This document shows, in pieces, positions 9,515 to 20,302 of a stretch of 64,000 bases of DNA. Source of the DNA: Mycolicibacterium sarraceniae (GTDB lineage: Bacteria; Actinomycetota; Actinomycetes; Mycobacteriales; Mycobacteriaceae); the NCBI RefSeq assembly GCF_010731875.1, contig NZ_AP022595.1:620001-684000 (forward strand), in the 5' to 3' direction. Made by a program: the position numbers and the translations under genes. The notes beneath the pieces were generated by a model. It was not told where the DNA came from, made no database searches, and saw only the letters and a program-made list of their open reading frames with translations. The first letter of the stretch is position 1, and each line of letters begins with the position of its first letter.

Positions 9515-10483
9515 ATGACTGACGTGGCGGACATCGCGACCGGCATCCACACGACATTCAGCGCGGCCGCCCCCACTATCACCGCCCAGCTCTTCGGCAG
9601 CGGACTGATCGGCCTGCGGGAAGGCCTTGAGGCCGGGATCATCGTCATGGTCCTGATCGCCTTCCTGGTGAAATCGGATCGCCGGGACGCCCTCAAGTGG
9701 GTCTGGCTGGGCGTCGGCGCCGCGGTCCTGATGACGGTCGGCGTGTTCCTCACCGTCCAATACGGCACGTACACGGTGTCGGGACTGGGCGCCGAAGCCA
9801 TCGCCGGCATCGCGTCGCTGGTGGCCGTCGTGATCGTCACCTCGATGGTGCTGTGGATGCGCAAGGCGTCGGCCACCATATCCGGTGAGCTGCGGGCCGG
9901 GATGTCGAAGGCACTCGAGACCGGCGCGTTCGCCGTCTTCGCGCTGGCGTTCCTGGCCGTGGGCCGCGAAGGTGTCGAGACCGCGCTGTTCATGGTCGGG
10001 TTCGCCGAGGCCGAGACGGCGTGGCCGCTGCTCGGCCTGCTGATCGGTGTGCTGGCCGCGGCCGCGATCGCCTGGGGCCTGTACGCCGGCGCGGTGCGGA
10101 TCAACCTGGCCAAGTTCTTCTCCTACACCGGCGTCTTCCTGATCCTGGTCGCCGCGGGTGTCCTGTCGTACGGCATCGGCGCGCTGCAGACCGTGGGCTG
10201 GCTTCCCGGACTGGCCTCCAAGGCCTTTGACGTCAGCTCCGCATTCGACTGGTCGGCCTGGTACGGCGCGATCATCCAGGGCGTCTTCAACGTCACCCCG
10301 ACCCCGACGGTGCTGCAGCTGATCTGTTGGCTGGCCTACATCGTCATCGTGCTGGCCCTCTTCCTGCGGCCCACCCGTCCCACGGCCAAGCAGCAGATGC
10401 CGGCCGAGGAAATCTCCACCGAGAACACCAATGCCTCCGAGGACTCGGAGGACTCCCCTCTCTCCGAAAGGTCTCCTCAGTGA
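9515..10483 (+). CDS. efeU: EfeU/FTR1-family iron permease
   Basis: Polytopic membrane permease of the EfeUOB system, which imports ferrous/ferric iron under acidic or low-iron conditions. Both diagnostic REGLE-type motifs are present, LREGLEAGIIV in helix 1 and GREGVETALF in helix 4, and there are about seven hydrophobic helices. The ATG at 9515 gives 322 aa; the C-terminal tail is acidic and Ser-rich. The stop overlaps the efeO GTG (GTGA), showing a tightly coupled operon. Confidence 0.95.
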   Translation: MTDVADIATGIHTTFSAAAPTITAQLFGSGLIGLREGLEAGIIVMVLIAFLVKSDRRDALKWVWLGVGAAVLMTVGVFLTVQYGTYTVSGLGAEAIAGIASLVAVVIVTSMVLWMRKASATISGELRAGMSKALETGAFAVFALAFLAVGREGVETALFMVGFAEAETAWPLLGLLIGVLAAAAIAWGLYAGAVRINLAKFFSYTGVFLILVAAGVLSYGIGALQTVGWLPGLASKAFDVSSAFDWSAWYGAIIQGVFNVTPTPTVLQLICWLAYIVIVLALFLRPTRPTAKQQMPAEEISTENTNASEDSEDSPLSERSPQ

Positions 10484-11646
10484 CGTTCACCCACGGCATC
10501 AAGACCGGTACTGCCGCTGCGGCGGCAATTCTGGCCAGTGTTTCCATGGCCGCCTGCACGGCCAAAGAGACCAAGTCCGCGGATTCGAGCACGAAGGCGC
10601 CCTCCGAGATCACCGTGAGCGCCTCCGACACCGAGTGCACGCTGTCGGGCACGCAGGCCGCGACCGGACCGAGCACCTTCGTGATCACCAACAACGGCAC
10701 TAAGGTCACCGAGTTCTACGTGTACGGCGAAGGCGAGCGAGTGATGGGTGAGGTCGAGAACATCTCCCCGGGTCTGCAGCGCAAGCTGGTCGTGCAGCTT
10801 GGCGAGCCGGGCAAGTATCAGACCGCATGCAAACCGGGCATGATCGGCGACGGCATTCGTGGCGACTTCACCGTGACTGGCAACTCCGTCGCGGTCGACG
10901 AGAAGGGTGAGTTCAAGGAAGCCGCCGACAGCTACAAGCGCTACGTGAACAGCCAGACCGACGCGCTGGTGCCGGCCACTCAGCTGTTCGTCGACGCCAT
11001 CAAGAAGGGTGACGTCGCGGCGGCCAAGGCGCAGTACCCGATCGCACGCACCTACTACGAGCGCATCGAGCCGGTCGCCGAGTCGTTCCCCAACGACCTC
11101 GACCCGCGTATCGACCTTCGCGAGGCTGACCTGGAGCCCGGCCAGAAGTGGACCGGCTTCCACGCGCTGGAGAAGCAGCTGTGGGTCACCGGCCTGCAGC
11201 CGGACGCGAACGCGCTGGCCGACCAGCTGGTCGCCGACGTCAAGGAGCTGAACGACGGCGTCAAAGCACCGGGGTGGACCATCGACTCCACCCAGATCGC
11301 CGGTGGCGCACAGGGTCTGCTCGACGAGATCGCGGCTAGCAAGATCAGCGGCGAAGAGGACATCTTCAGCCACACCGACCTGTGGGATTTCCAGGCCAAC
11401 GTGGACGGTTCGCAGACCGCGGTCGCGTCGATTCGCCCGATCCTCGACAGCCGTAACGCCGAGTTGGGCAAGCAGGTCGACAAGGGCTTCGCCGACGTCG
11501 AGGCGCTGCTGGCCAAATACCGCACGGGTGACGGTTTCGTGCCGTACGACACGGTGACCGAGCCCCAGCGTCAAGAACTCTCGCGCGCGATCGACGCGCT
11601 CGGGAAGAACGTCAGCCAGGTGCAAGGTGTCATCGCTCCCCAGTAA
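10480..11646 (+). CDS. efeO: EfeO, iron-uptake lipoprotein (cupredoxin plus M75/imelysin domain)
   Basis: Surface-exposed partner of EfeU and EfeB. A lipoprotein signal ends in VSMAAC. Residues about 35-130 form a cupredoxin-like domain (FVITNNGTKVTEFYVYGEG). The rest is the M75 imelysin domain with the HxxE metal site in GFHALEKQLW. Length is 388 aa. The GTG start overlaps the efeU stop by 4 bases, and the 3' end overlaps efeB by 20 bases. Confidence 0.95.
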   Translation: MTFTHGIKTGTAAAAAILASVSMAACTAKETKSADSSTKAPSEITVSASDTECTLSGTQAATGPSTFVITNNGTKVTEFYVYGEGERVMGEVENISPGLQRKLVVQLGEPGKYQTACKPGMIGDGIRGDFTVTGNSVAVDEKGEFKEAADSYKRYVNSQTDALVPATQLFVDAIKKGDVAAAKAQYPIARTYYERIEPVAESFPNDLDPRIDLREADLEPGQKWTGFHALEKQLWVTGLQPDANALADQLVADVKELNDGVKAPGWTIDSTQIAGGAQGLLDEIAASKISGEEDIFSHTDLWDFQANVDGSQTAVASIRPILDSRNAELGKQVDKGFADVEALLAKYRTGDGFVPYDTVTEPQRQELSRAIDALGKNVSQVQGVIAPQ

Positions 11647-12940
11647 CCCCGACGACCAGACGAATCCGGCTCGGCCGCCTTCGGCGGGCCTGTCCCGACG
11701 CAAACTCTTCGGTGCCGCCGGTGTAACAGCCGCGGTGGTCGGCGCGGCCGGTGCCGGGGCGCTGGCCGGGCGGGCGTCCGCGGCCGACGCGCACATCAGC
11801 GGACTGGACAAACCGGTGCCGTTCCGCGGCGAACACCAGGCCGGGATCGTCACCCCCGCACAGGACCGGATGCACTTCGCCACATTCGACGTCACGACCG
11901 ACTCCAAAGCCGATGTCGTCGCCATGCTCAAGGAGTGGACGGGCATGGCCGAGCGGATGACCGCCGGCGAAGAAGCCGTCCACGACGGTGCCATCGGGCT
12001 CAATCCCTATGCGCCGCCGTCGGATACCGGTGAGGCGTTGGGCCTGCCGCCTTCGCAGCTGACGCTGACCATCGGGTTCGGCCCGACGTTCTTCCTCAAG
12101 GACGGCAAGGACCGGTTCGGTATCGCCGGCCTCAAGCCGCAACTGCTGGAGAACCTGCCGAAGTTCCCCAACGAGACCATGGACCCGGCCCGCTGCGGCG
12201 GCGATATCGTCGTGCAGGCGTGCGCCAACGACCCGCAGGTGGCGGTGCATGCGATCCGCAACCTGGCCCGGGTCGGCTTCGGGACGGTGGCGGTGCGCTA
12301 CTCCCAGCTCGGGTTCGGCCGCACCTCGTCGACCACTCGCGAGCAGGCCACCCCACGAAACCTGTTCGGGTTCAAGGACGGAACGAACAATATCAAGTCC
12401 GACGAAACCGACGCCCTGGCCCAGCAGGTGTGGGTGGCAAAGGGCGACGGACCGGAGTGGATGACCGGCGGCAGCTACATGATCAGCCGCCGGATCCGGA
12501 TGCGCATCGAATCATGGGACCGCACAACGCTTCTAGAGCAGGAGAGGGTGATCGGGCGACAGAAGGGCAGCGGTGCACCCAACGGGCTGAAGCAGGAATT
12601 CGAGGAGCTCAACCTCGATCTCGTCGACAACAAGAACACCCCGTTGATCGATGTCAACGCCCACGTGCGGCTGGCATCGCACCAGCATCTCAACGGGATC
12701 CGGATTCTGCGCCGTGGCTACAATTTCACCGACGGCTCCGACGGATTCGGCCACCTGGACGCCGGGCTGTTCTTCATCGCGTTCGTCCGTAATCCGGTGA
12801 CGCAGTTCATCCCGATGCAGATGGAGCTGGCCCGCCGGGACGCGCTCAACGAGTACATCACCCACAACGGCAGCGCGATCTTCGCCATCCCGCCAGGACT
12901 GCGCGATGGCGACTACTGGGGTTCGACGCTGCTCGGCTGA
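11627..12940 (+). CDS. efeB: EfeB, Tat-exported dye-decolorising (DyP) haem peroxidase
   Basis: Haem peroxidase of the EfeUOB system. The N-terminus has a twin-arginine signal, LSRRKLFGAAG, followed by a hydrophobic Ala/Gly stretch. The DyP signature with the catalytic Asp is in NLFGFKDGTNN, and RRGYNFTDGSDG lies towards the end. 437 aa. The GTG start lies inside the efeO end. The 3' end overlaps the convergent mazG gene by 28 bases. Confidence 0.95.
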   Translation: MSSLPSNPDDQTNPARPPSAGLSRRKLFGAAGVTAAVVGAAGAGALAGRASAADAHISGLDKPVPFRGEHQAGIVTPAQDRMHFATFDVTTDSKADVVAMLKEWTGMAERMTAGEEAVHDGAIGLNPYAPPSDTGEALGLPPSQLTLTIGFGPTFFLKDGKDRFGIAGLKPQLLENLPKFPNETMDPARCGGDIVVQACANDPQVAVHAIRNLARVGFGTVAVRYSQLGFGRTSSTTREQATPRNLFGFKDGTNNIKSDETDALAQQVWVAKGDGPEWMTGGSYMISRRIRMRIESWDRTTLLEQERVIGRQKGSGAPNGLKQEFEELNLDLVDNKNTPLIDVNAHVRLASHQHLNGIRILRRGYNFTDGSDGFGHLDAGLFFIAFVRNPVTQFIPMQMELARRDALNEYITHNGSAIFAIPPGLRDGDYWGSTLLG

Positions 12941-14040
12941 TCCGGCTCAGCCAGATCGACATCCTCGACCGCCAGTTCGGGTACGCCGAATTCCTCATCG
13001 TCGGAGTCGATGAACACGGCGTCGACCTCGTCGAGCAGATCGTCGTCGCCGGAGACCAGTTCGGGCGCCAGCGGATCATCCAGGGGCTCATCGACGACCA
13101 CGGGCCAATGCCGGCGCCACTCGTCGGCGCTCACCACGCCCAGCGGCGCGGCGCCATCGAGCTGGTTGGACACATCAGCATCGCGGCGGTTCGCCGCGAT
13201 CGCGCGTTCGACCGCGCGCACGGTGTCCATGAACTCCAGAACCTCAGTGCGCAGCTCGTTTTCGGCATCCTTGTCGGCCGCCACCGTGACCGTCACGATC
13301 GACGCCGGAATCAGCTGTGCCGGCACTCCAGCGCTCAAAACCCGGGCAATCACCTTCTGCGCCAACGCCAACGCCGGCTGAGAAGTCGGCACATCGTCGA
13401 CGCAGGAAAAACGGCCGCCGTTGCGCATCTTTTCAGCTGCCTTGCGCTCCTCCCACTGGGCCAGCTGGTCTTGCAGCGAGATCGATTCCCCGGCCAGCAC
13501 CGCGGGCACCCGGTTACCGAGCTTACGTACCAGCGCGTCGGCGACATCGTCGATGGTGAATGCGTGCTGCGTCGCCTCCTCGGCGATCCGGGCGTGAAAA
13601 AGCACCTGCAGTAACACATCTCCGAGTTCGTCGCGCAGCTCGTTGAGATTGCCGCCGCGCACCGCGTCGAAGAGCTCGTAGGTCTCCTCCAGGAGGTAGC
13701 GCCGCAGTGAGTCGTGGGTCTGTTCGCTCTCCCACGGCCCGGCGGTGCGCAGCTTGTCCATGATCGCCACGGCGTCGACCAGCCGCTCACCGGGCTGGGA
13801 GGCGGGCGCGGCGATCAGCCGTTCGCCGGCGGCCAACCTGGCCCGCACCTGCGGGTGCTGGCGGTCGGAGGACAGCAGCACCGGCGCATCCGCACCGCTG
13901 TACACCGGGCGCGCCGACGGCAGCGACCACGGCACCATGACCGGCATCTCCTCGGTGTACTGCACATCGCCGGTCAGGAGTTCGACGGCGTCGACGGGCA
14001 CCAGCGCGGGACGGCGCGGGTCGACGAGAATGACGGTCAC
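12913..14040 (-). CDS. mazG: MazG nucleoside triphosphate pyrophosphohydrolase
   Basis: Cytoplasmic NTP pyrophosphatase that cleans the nucleotide pool (Rv1021 type). The MazG domain (about 85-190) shows the Mg-binding pattern [12 protein letters not shown] ... [13 protein letters not shown] ... FHARIAEEA. An N-terminal extension of about 80 aa and an acidic C-terminal tail of about 150 aa without recognisable domain are mycobacterial additions. The stop lies inside the efeB end. The start overlaps the mfd stop by 4 bases, so mazG is coupled to mfd. Confidence 0.95.
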   Translation of the reverse strand: MTVILVDPRRPALVPVDAVELLTGDVQYTEEMPVMVPWSLPSARPVYSGADAPVLLSSDRQHPQVRARLAAGERLIAAPASQPGERLVDAVAIMDKLRTAGPWESEQTHDSLRRYLLEETYELFDAVRGGNLNELRDELGDVLLQVLFHARIAEEATQHAFTIDDVADALVRKLGNRVPAVLAGESISLQDQLAQWEERKAAEKMRNGGRFSCVDDVPTSQPALALAQKVIARVLSAGVPAQLIPASIVTVTVAADKDAENELRTEVLEFMDTVRAVERAIAANRRDADVSNQLDGAAPLGVVSADEWRRHWPVVVDEPLDDPLAPELVSGDDDLLDEVDAVFIDSDDEEFGVPELAVEDVDLAEPDQPSSVEPQ

Positions 14041-17000
14041 CGCCGCTCTCCCTTCTGCGCGCCGGCCGGTGTGAACGTCGTTATATCAAGCTCGCCGGCC
14101 GGTTTCCCGTCAAGTGCGAGAAGCAGATCGGCCACCATCTGCACCAGTTCCAGATCCCGGATCCGGGGCGCGCCGACCCCACTGCCCGCCCGTGGGATCG
14201 GAACCTGCACCGTCGACGTGGTCGCCCGGTAGCCCGCACCGGGGTACACCCGCTTGAGCCGCAGCTGCGCGGAGTCGGGCAGCGTCAACGGCGATACGCG
14301 AAGCGTTGTCGCAGAACCACTTCCGGTGGCAGCGACTTCGGTCACCCCGTAGTTGCGGCACAGCAGGCGCAGGCGCGCCACCGCCAGCAACCGCTGGGCC
14401 GGCTCGGGCAGCGGCCCGTAACGGTCGGTCAGCTCCTCCACCACCGCGACGATGCCCGCATCGTCGCCGGCGGCGGCGAGCCGGCGATAAGCCTCCAGCC
14501 GCAACCGGTCACTGCCGATGTAGTCCGGCGGCAGATTGGCGTCGACCGGCAAATCGATCCGCACATCCTTGGGTTCCTCTGCGGTGGTGACCGTCTTGCC
14601 GTCGGCAACCGCCCGATACGCTTCGACCGCCTCGCCCACCAGCCGGACGTACAGGTCGAAACCGACCCCGGCGACGTGACCGGACTGCTCGACCCCGAGC
14701 ACATTGCCGGCGCCGCGAATCTCCAAGTCCTTCAACGCCACTGCCATACCCGCGCCGAGCTCGTTGTTCTGCGCGATGGTGGCAAGCCGGTCATAGGCGG
14801 TCTCGGTGAGGGGCGCCTCCTTCGGGTACAGGAAGTAGGCGTACCCGCGCTCGCGGCTGCGGCCCACCCGCCCGCGCAGCTGGTGCAGCTGGGACAGGCC
14901 GAACGTATCGGCACGTTCCACGATCAGGGTGTTGGCGTTCGAGATGTCCAGTCCGGTCTCGACGATGGTGGTGCAGACCAGGATGTCGAATTCGCGGTTC
15001 CAGAAACCTTCGACGGTGCGCTCCAACAGCTCTTCCGGCATCTGGCCGTGGGCGACCACCACCCGCGCCTCGGGCACCAACTGCTGCACCCGGGCCGCGG
15101 CGGCGTCGATGCTGCTGACCCGGTTGTGGATGTAGAAGGCCTGCCCGTCGCGCAGCAGCTCCCGGCGCAGCGCGGCCGCGACCTGCTTGTCGTCGTGCGC
15201 GCCCACGTAGGTCAGCACCGGGTAGCGCTCTTCGGGCGGGGTGAGGATGGTGGACATCTCCCGGATGCCGGCCAGGCTCATCTCCAGGGTCCGCGGAATC
15301 GGGGTGGCACTCATGGTCAGTACGTCCACATGCGTGCGCAGGCTCTTGATGTGCTCCTTGTGTTCCACACCGAAGCGCTGTTCCTCGTCGACGATCACCA
15401 GGCCAAGGTCTTTCCAGCGCACCGCGGTCTGCAGCAGCCGGTGCGTGCCGATCACGATGTCCACGCTCCCGTCGGCCATCCCGTCGATGACCGTGCGCGA
15501 TTCCGCGGGATCGGTGAAGCGCGACAGGCCTTTCACGGTCACCGGGAAACCGGCCATCCGCGCGGTGAACGTCTGTAGATGCTGATCGGCCAGCAAAGTG
15601 GTGGGCACCAGCACCGCGACCTGCTTGCCGTCTTGCACGGCCTTGAACGCCGCACGCACCGCGATCTCGGTCTTGCCGTACCCGACGTCACCGCAGATGA
15701 CCCGGTCCATCGGGACCGGCTTCTCCATATCGCTCTTGACCTCGTGGATGGCGGTCAGCTGGTCGACGGTCTCGGTGAACCCGAACGCGTCCTCCATCTC
15801 GGCCTGCCACGGGGTGTCCGGGCCGAAGGCGTGCCCGGGCGCGGCCTGCCGCTTGGCGTAGAGCGACACCAGCTCGCTGGCGATTTCGCGAACTGCCTTG
15901 CGCGCCTTGGTTTTTGTGTTGGTCCAGTCGCTACCGCCGAGCCGGCTCAGACCAGGCTCCTGGCCGCCGACATAGCGTGACAACTGGTCCAGGGAGTCCA
16001 TCGGCACAAACAGCTTGTCGGCCGCCTGGCCGCGCTTGCTGGACGCGTACTCCAGCACCAGGTATTCGCGCCGCGCGCCGCCGACGGTCCGCTCGACCAT
16101 CTCGACGAAACGCCCGATCCCATGCTGGTCATGCACCACCAGATCACCGGCGGTCAGCGCCAGCGGGTCAACGGTGTTGCGCCGCTTGGCAGCCAGCCGC
16201 TTGCCCTCGGGGGCGGTGGCCCGGTTGCCGGTCAGATCGGTTTCGGTGATGACCACGAGGTTGGCGCCCGCAACGATAATGCCGTCGTGCAGCGGACCCC
16301 GCAGAACACCGACCACCCCTTCTTTGGGTGCCTGGCCCGGCTCGAGCATTCCCGCGGGGGTGTCACGCTCACCGAGTTGTTCGACGACCCGGTGAGCGGT
16401 GCCGGTGCCCGGCGCGACGACGACGGCATAGCCACCGGTCAGGACGTGGGCCCGCAGCATCGCGAAGATCTCATCGACGTTGCTCTGCTGCCCGCGCGCC
16501 GATGGGGCGGCACGGACGTCGAGTTCGACGGCATCCTCGGCGGCAAGCTGGCTCAACGTCCACCACGGGCGGTTGCTCGCACGGGCCGCGTCACGGACGT
16601 CGTCGAGCTCGCGGAAGCCGGAGCCCCCGAGCTGCTCGACGTCGATCGGAGCGTCACCGCCGATGGCGGCGACCGACCACGACGCCTCGAGGAACTCCCG
16701 CCCGGTCTTGATCAGGTCGGCGGCCCGGGTGCGCACCTTCTCCGGGTCGCACACCAGCAGCGGGGTGTCAGCGGGCAGGTGATCGATGAGCAGTGCGAGC
16801 TCATCGGGCCGCAATACCGGCTGCAGCGCCTCCATCCCGTCGACCGGGATGCCTTCGGCGATCTTGACCAGCATCTCGCCGACGCTGCCGGTGATGTGGT
16901 GGTCGTCGGGCGGGCGCGACGCGATCAGCGCGGCGGCCCGGGCCCGCACCGTCTCGGTCAGCAGGAGCTCGCGGCAGGGCACCGCGACCACGGTGTCGAC

Positions 17001-17699
17001 GTCGATCTCGGTGATCGAGCGTTGGTCGGCGACCGCGAACATCCGGATCTCGCTGACCTCGTCACCCCAGAATTCGACCCGGACCGGGTGTTCCGCTGTC
17101 GGCGGGAAGACGTCGAGGATGCCGCCACGAACAGCGAACTCACCGCGCTTGCCGACCATGTCGACGCGGTTGTAGGCCAGCTCAACGAGCCGGGTGACCA
17201 GCTGATCGAAGTCGAATTCCGCGCCGACACGCAGCGTCACCGGCTCGATATCGGCCAAATCGGGGGCCATCGGCTGCAGCAGTGAGCGCACCGTCGTCAC
17301 CACGACGCGCAGCGGCGGCCCCAGCCGGGCGTCGTCGGGGTGGCCCAGCCGGTACAACACCATCAGGCGCGCGCCGACGGTGTCGACACCGGGCGAGAGC
17401 CGCTCGTGCGGCAGCGTCTCCCAGGACGGGAACATCACGGCCGCATCGCCGAACACACCGCGCAGCTCGGCGGTCAGGTCGTCGGCTTCGCGCCCGGTTG
17501 CGGTCACCACGAGCAGTGGACCGCCACGGGCCAGCGCGCAGGCCGCATACAACTGGGCGCTGGACGGCCCGACCAGAGTGAGTTCTTCGGGACGCTCGGT
17601 GGCGCGCTGCGCCAGTTCGACGAACGCCGGCGCGGTGAGCGCCAAATCAACCAGCCCCGCGATCGGGGTCTGGACATGCGGGTGCCCCGGTGCGGTCAT
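14037..17699 (-). CDS. mfd: Transcription-repair coupling factor Mfd
   Basis: Large DNA translocase that removes stalled RNA polymerase and recruits UvrABC. Order in 1220 aa: UvrB-like N-terminal modules, the CarD-like RNA-polymerase-interacting domain ([17 protein letters not shown], about 520), the helicase core with Walker [17 protein letters not shown] and the DEEQ box [11 protein letters not shown], motif [14 protein letters not shown], motif [20 protein letters not shown], and the C-terminal TRCF domain (about 1000-1180). Full length and intact. Confidence 0.99.
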   Translation of the reverse strand: MTAPGHPHVQTPIAGLVDLALTAPAFVELAQRATERPEELTLVGPSSAQLYAACALARGGPLLVVTATGREADDLTAELRGVFGDAAVMFPSWETLPHERLSPGVDTVGARLMVLYRLGHPDDARLGPPLRVVVTTVRSLLQPMAPDLADIEPVTLRVGAEFDFDQLVTRLVELAYNRVDMVGKRGEFAVRGGILDVFPPTAEHPVRVEFWGDEVSEIRMFAVADQRSITEIDVDTVVAVPCRELLLTETVRARAAALIASRPPDDHHITGSVGEMLVKIAEGIPVDGMEALQPVLRPDELALLIDHLPADTPLLVCDPEKVRTRAADLIKTGREFLEASWSVAAIGGDAPIDVEQLGGSGFRELDDVRDAARASNRPWWTLSQLAAEDAVELDVRAAPSARGQQSNVDEIFAMLRAHVLTGGYAVVVAPGTGTAHRVVEQLGERDTPAGMLEPGQAPKEGVVGVLRGPLHDGIIVAGANLVVITETDLTGNRATAPEGKRLAAKRRNTVDPLALTAGDLVVHDQHGIGRFVEMVERTVGGARREYLVLEYASSKRGQAADKLFVPMDSLDQLSRYVGGQEPGLSRLGGSDWTNTKTKARKAVREIASELVSLYAKRQAAPGHAFGPDTPWQAEMEDAFGFTETVDQLTAIHEVKSDMEKPVPMDRVICGDVGYGKTEIAVRAAFKAVQDGKQVAVLVPTTLLADQHLQTFTARMAGFPVTVKGLSRFTDPAESRTVIDGMADGSVDIVIGTHRLLQTAVRWKDLGLVIVDEEQRFGVEHKEHIKSLRTHVDVLTMSATPIPRTLEMSLAGIREMSTILTPPEERYPVLTYVGAHDDKQVAAALRRELLRDGQAFYIHNRVSSIDAAAARVQQLVPEARVVVAHGQMPEELLERTVEGFWNREFDILVCTTIVETGLDISNANTLIVERADTFGLSQLHQLRGRVGRSRERGYAYFLYPKEAPLTETAYDRLATIAQNNELGAGMAVALKDLEIRGAGNVLGVEQSGHVAGVGFDLYVRLVGEAVEAYRAVADGKTVTTAEEPKDVRIDLPVDANLPPDYIGSDRLRLEAYRRLAAAGDDAGIVAVVEELTDRYGPLPEPAQRLLAVARLRLLCRNYGVTEVAATGSGSATTLRVSPLTLPDSAQLRLKRVYPGAGYRATTSTVQVPIPRAGSGVGAPRIRDLELVQMVADLLLALDGKPAGELDITTFTPAGAQKGERR

Positions 17700-17798
17700 G
17701 ATCCCCCCATCCTAGGCAAGACCACCGAAGACGTTGCAGCGGGCCGCGATTCAGTCGTCTGCTGTGACCCAGGTCGCGTCGGGTCTAGTCGCCGCTCA

Positions 17799-17828
17799 GC
17801 TGAGCTGAGCTGAGCCGAGCCGAGCCGT
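17799..17828. repeat. Short tandem pentamer repeat (3x GCTGA, 3x GCCGA-type)
   Basis: Six contiguous 5-base units lie in the 238-base gap between mfd and the TetR gene: three GCTGA followed by two GCCGA and one GCCGT. A CTCAGCTGAG palindrome overlaps the first unit. The rest of this gap shows no convincing gene or terminator. Slippage-prone; function unknown. Confidence 0.8.
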
Positions 17829-17937
17829 GACCTGGTCGAGAACCTCCCCGTTGCCGACCACAGCGCCGTCCCCCTCCTGCCATCCCCCGACAGTGTGTTT
17901 GTGCGACGTGAGTACCCAATTATCGCAGCGTGGGCTG

Positions 17938-18573
17938 CTATGCACCCTCTAACTGCGGATCGGCTTCCAGATGGGTCAGCCCGTTCCATGTCAGGTTCAC
18001 CAGGTGCGCGGCCACCACTTCTTTCTTGGGTTCTCGGGTGTCCAGCCACCACTGCGCGGTCATCGACACCGAGCCGACCAGGGCCTGCCCGTAGAGCGGG
18101 GCCAATGCCGGGTCGAGGCCACGGCGGGCGAAATCGCCGGCCAGGATCGAGGACACCTGGCCGACCGCGTCGTTGAGCAGGCTGGAGTAGGTGCCGGTGC
18201 TGATCGCGGCGGGCGAGTCGCGGATCAGGATGCGGAAACCGTCGGTGCGCTCCTCGACGTAGGTCAGCAGGGCCAGCGCCACCCGCTCGACCCGCACCCG
18301 GGAGCGGTTGTTGGTCAACGACGACGTGATGCCGTCGAGCAGGGCCGACATCTCACGGTCGACGACCACCGCGTACAGGCCTTCTTTGCCCCCGAAATGC
18401 TCGTAGACGACGGGCTTGGAGACGTTGGCGCGCTGGGCGATCTCCTCAATGGAGGTGCCTTCGTAACCGCGTTCGGCGAACAGGGTGCGGGCTACGTCGA
18501 TGAGCTGACGGCGGCGCTCGGTCCCGGTCATCCGGGCGCGCGGCGCCTTGGGCTCCTTCTCCGGTGCTGCCAC
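17938..18573 (-). CDS. TetR/AcrR-family transcriptional regulator
   Basis: 211-aa regulator (Rv1019-type position). The N-terminal DNA-binding domain is clear: RRRQLIDVARTLFAERGYEG followed by the helix-turn-helix IEEIAQRANVSKPVVYEHFG and GKEGLYAVVVD. The C-terminal ligand domain ends in GLTHLEADPQLEGA. GTG start. It lies upstream of mfd on the same strand and is divergent from tRNA-Gln/glmU. Target and ligand are not evident. Confidence 0.93.
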   Translation of the reverse strand: MAAPEKEPKAPRARMTGTERRRQLIDVARTLFAERGYEGTSIEEIAQRANVSKPVVYEHFGGKEGLYAVVVDREMSALLDGITSSLTNNRSRVRVERVALALLTYVEERTDGFRILIRDSPAAISTGTYSSLLNDAVGQVSSILAGDFARRGLDPALAPLYGQALVGSVSMTAQWWLDTREPKKEVVAAHLVNLTWNGLTHLEADPQLEGA

Positions 18574-18662
18574 GCTAAGAGCTTATCCCCGAGTCGCTGC
18601 GCTCCTGCCCGGCGGCGAGACTGCTGGTTTGCACTAGAGTCTCAGGCGGACATTTCAGCCAG

Positions 18663-18734
18663 TCCGTCGTGGTGTAATCGGCAGCACCTCTGATTTTGGT
18701 TCAGATAGTTCAGGTTCGAGTCCTGGCGACGGAG
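18663..18734 (+). tRNA. tRNA-Gln (UUG)
   Basis: Cloverleaf read directly. The acceptor arms TCCGTCG and CGACGGA pair over 7 bases with a G discriminator. There is a D arm with GTG/CAC, an anticodon stem TCTGA/TCAGA around the 7-base loop TTTTGGT (anticodon TTG), and a T arm with GGTTCGAGTCC. No CCA is encoded. It lies 16 bases before glmU, a conserved mycobacterial arrangement. Confidence 0.95.
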
Positions 18735-18750
18735 CACATAGGAGGTTCGG

Positions 18751-20208
18751 GTGACCACACATACCGACGCCGCCGTCCTGATTCTGGCGGCCGGGTCGGG
18801 GACCCGGATGCGCTCGAAGACCCCCAAGGTTCTGCACACCGTCGGCGGGCGCAGCATGCTCGCCCATACCCTGCACGCGGTAGCCGCGCTGACACCCAGC
18901 CACATCGTGGTGGTGGTCGGGCACGGCCGCGAGCAGGTCAGTGCCGAAGTGCGCCGGGTCGCCGGCGACAGCAGCCACGTCGCCACCGTCGTGCAGGAAG
19001 AACAGCTCGGCACCGGGCACGCTGTCAGCGTCGGACTCTCCGGGCTGCCCGACGATTTCGCCGGCACCGTCATCGTTACCACCGCCGATGTACCGCTTCT
19101 CAACGGCGAGACATTGGCCGCCCTGTCGAAATCCCATGCCGGGAACGCGGGCGTGACCATCGCGACCACGACCCTGCCCGATCCCACCGGCTACGGCCGC
19201 ATCATCCGCGACGAAGAGGGCGCGGTCATCTCGATCGTCGAGCATGCCGATGCCGACGAGGAGCAGCGCACGGTCGCCGAAATCAACTCCGGGCTGTATG
19301 CATTCGATGCCGCAGCGCTGCGCTCGGCACTATCGCGGCTGCGCACCGACAACGTCCAGCGCGAGCTCTATCTCACCGACGCGATCGCCCTGATCCGCGC
19401 TGATGGACTGCCGGTGCGGGCCCAGCACATCGCCGACACCACGCTGGTCTGCGGCGTCAACGACCGCGTGCAACTGGCTGCGCTGGGGGCCGAGCTGAAC
19501 CGGCGGACCATCCAACGCCACCAGCGTGCCGGCGTCACCGTCACCGACCCAGCCACCACCTGGATCGACGTCGACGTCGAGATCGGACCCGACACCGTCA
19601 TCGCCCCCGGCACCCAGCTGCTCGGTGTCACCTCGATCGGCTCGGGGTGCACCATCGGCCCGGACAGCACACTCACCTCGATGGAAATCGGCAACGACGC
19701 CTCGGTGATCCGCACCCACGGAGAACTGTCGGTGATCGGCGATCGGGCCACCGTCGGCCCGTTCACCTATCTGCGTCCGGGCACGCAACTCGGGGCGGAC
19801 GGCAAGCTCGGCGCCTTCGTCGAGACCAAGAACGCCGTGATAGGGGCCGGCACCAAGGTGCCGCACCTGACGTATGTGGGCGACGCCGATATCGGCGAGC
19901 ACAGCAATATCGGCGCGTCCAGCGTGTTCGTCAACTACGACGGCGAGAACAAGAGCCGCACCACCATCGGCTCACACGTACGAACCGGCTCGGACACCAC
20001 GTTCGTCGCCCCGGTCACCATCGGTGACGGCGCCTACACGGGTGCGGGGACTGTCGTGCGTGACGACGTTCCCCCGGGTGCGCTGGCCGTGTCGGCTGGA
20101 CCGCAGCGCACCATCGAGGACTGGGTGCTGCGCAAGCGTCCCGGCAGTGCGTCTGCGCAGGCCGCTGAGAAGGCCAAACAGTCCGCATCGGGTGACGCGG
20201 ACGAGTGA
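18751..20208 (+). CDS. glmU: Bifunctional GlmU (GlcNAc-1-P uridyltransferase / GlcN-1-P acetyltransferase)
   Basis: Makes UDP-GlcNAc for peptidoglycan and arabinogalactan linkage. The N-terminal pyrophosphorylase domain has [18 protein letters not shown] and the [11 protein letters not shown] and TTADVPLL blocks. The C-terminal left-handed beta-helix (from about 260) carries hexapeptide repeats, [20 protein letters not shown], and [14 protein letters not shown] with acetyltransferase residues. 485 aa with a hydrophilic tail. GTG start preceded by AGGAGG. Confidence 0.99.
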   Translation: MTTHTDAAVLILAAGSGTRMRSKTPKVLHTVGGRSMLAHTLHAVAALTPSHIVVVVGHGREQVSAEVRRVAGDSSHVATVVQEEQLGTGHAVSVGLSGLPDDFAGTVIVTTADVPLLNGETLAALSKSHAGNAGVTIATTTLPDPTGYGRIIRDEEGAVISIVEHADADEEQRTVAEINSGLYAFDAAALRSALSRLRTDNVQRELYLTDAIALIRADGLPVRAQHIADTTLVCGVNDRVQLAALGAELNRRTIQRHQRAGVTVTDPATTWIDVDVEIGPDTVIAPGTQLLGVTSIGSGCTIGPDSTLTSMEIGNDASVIRTHGELSVIGDRATVGPFTYLRPGTQLGADGKLGAFVETKNAVIGAGTKVPHLTYVGDADIGEHSNIGASSVFVNYDGENKSRTTIGSHVRTGSDTTFVAPVTIGDGAYTGAGTVVRDDVPPGALAVSAGPQRTIEDWVLRKRPGSASAQAAEKAKQSASGDADE

Positions 20209-20302
20209 TCAACGTCGCCAGATGTTGCCTTTTTGGTAACCCAGCGACGTAGCACCGTACGATTGGCCCGTATCGACCTCCGACCGGCAAGGGCAGCACA
20301 CA

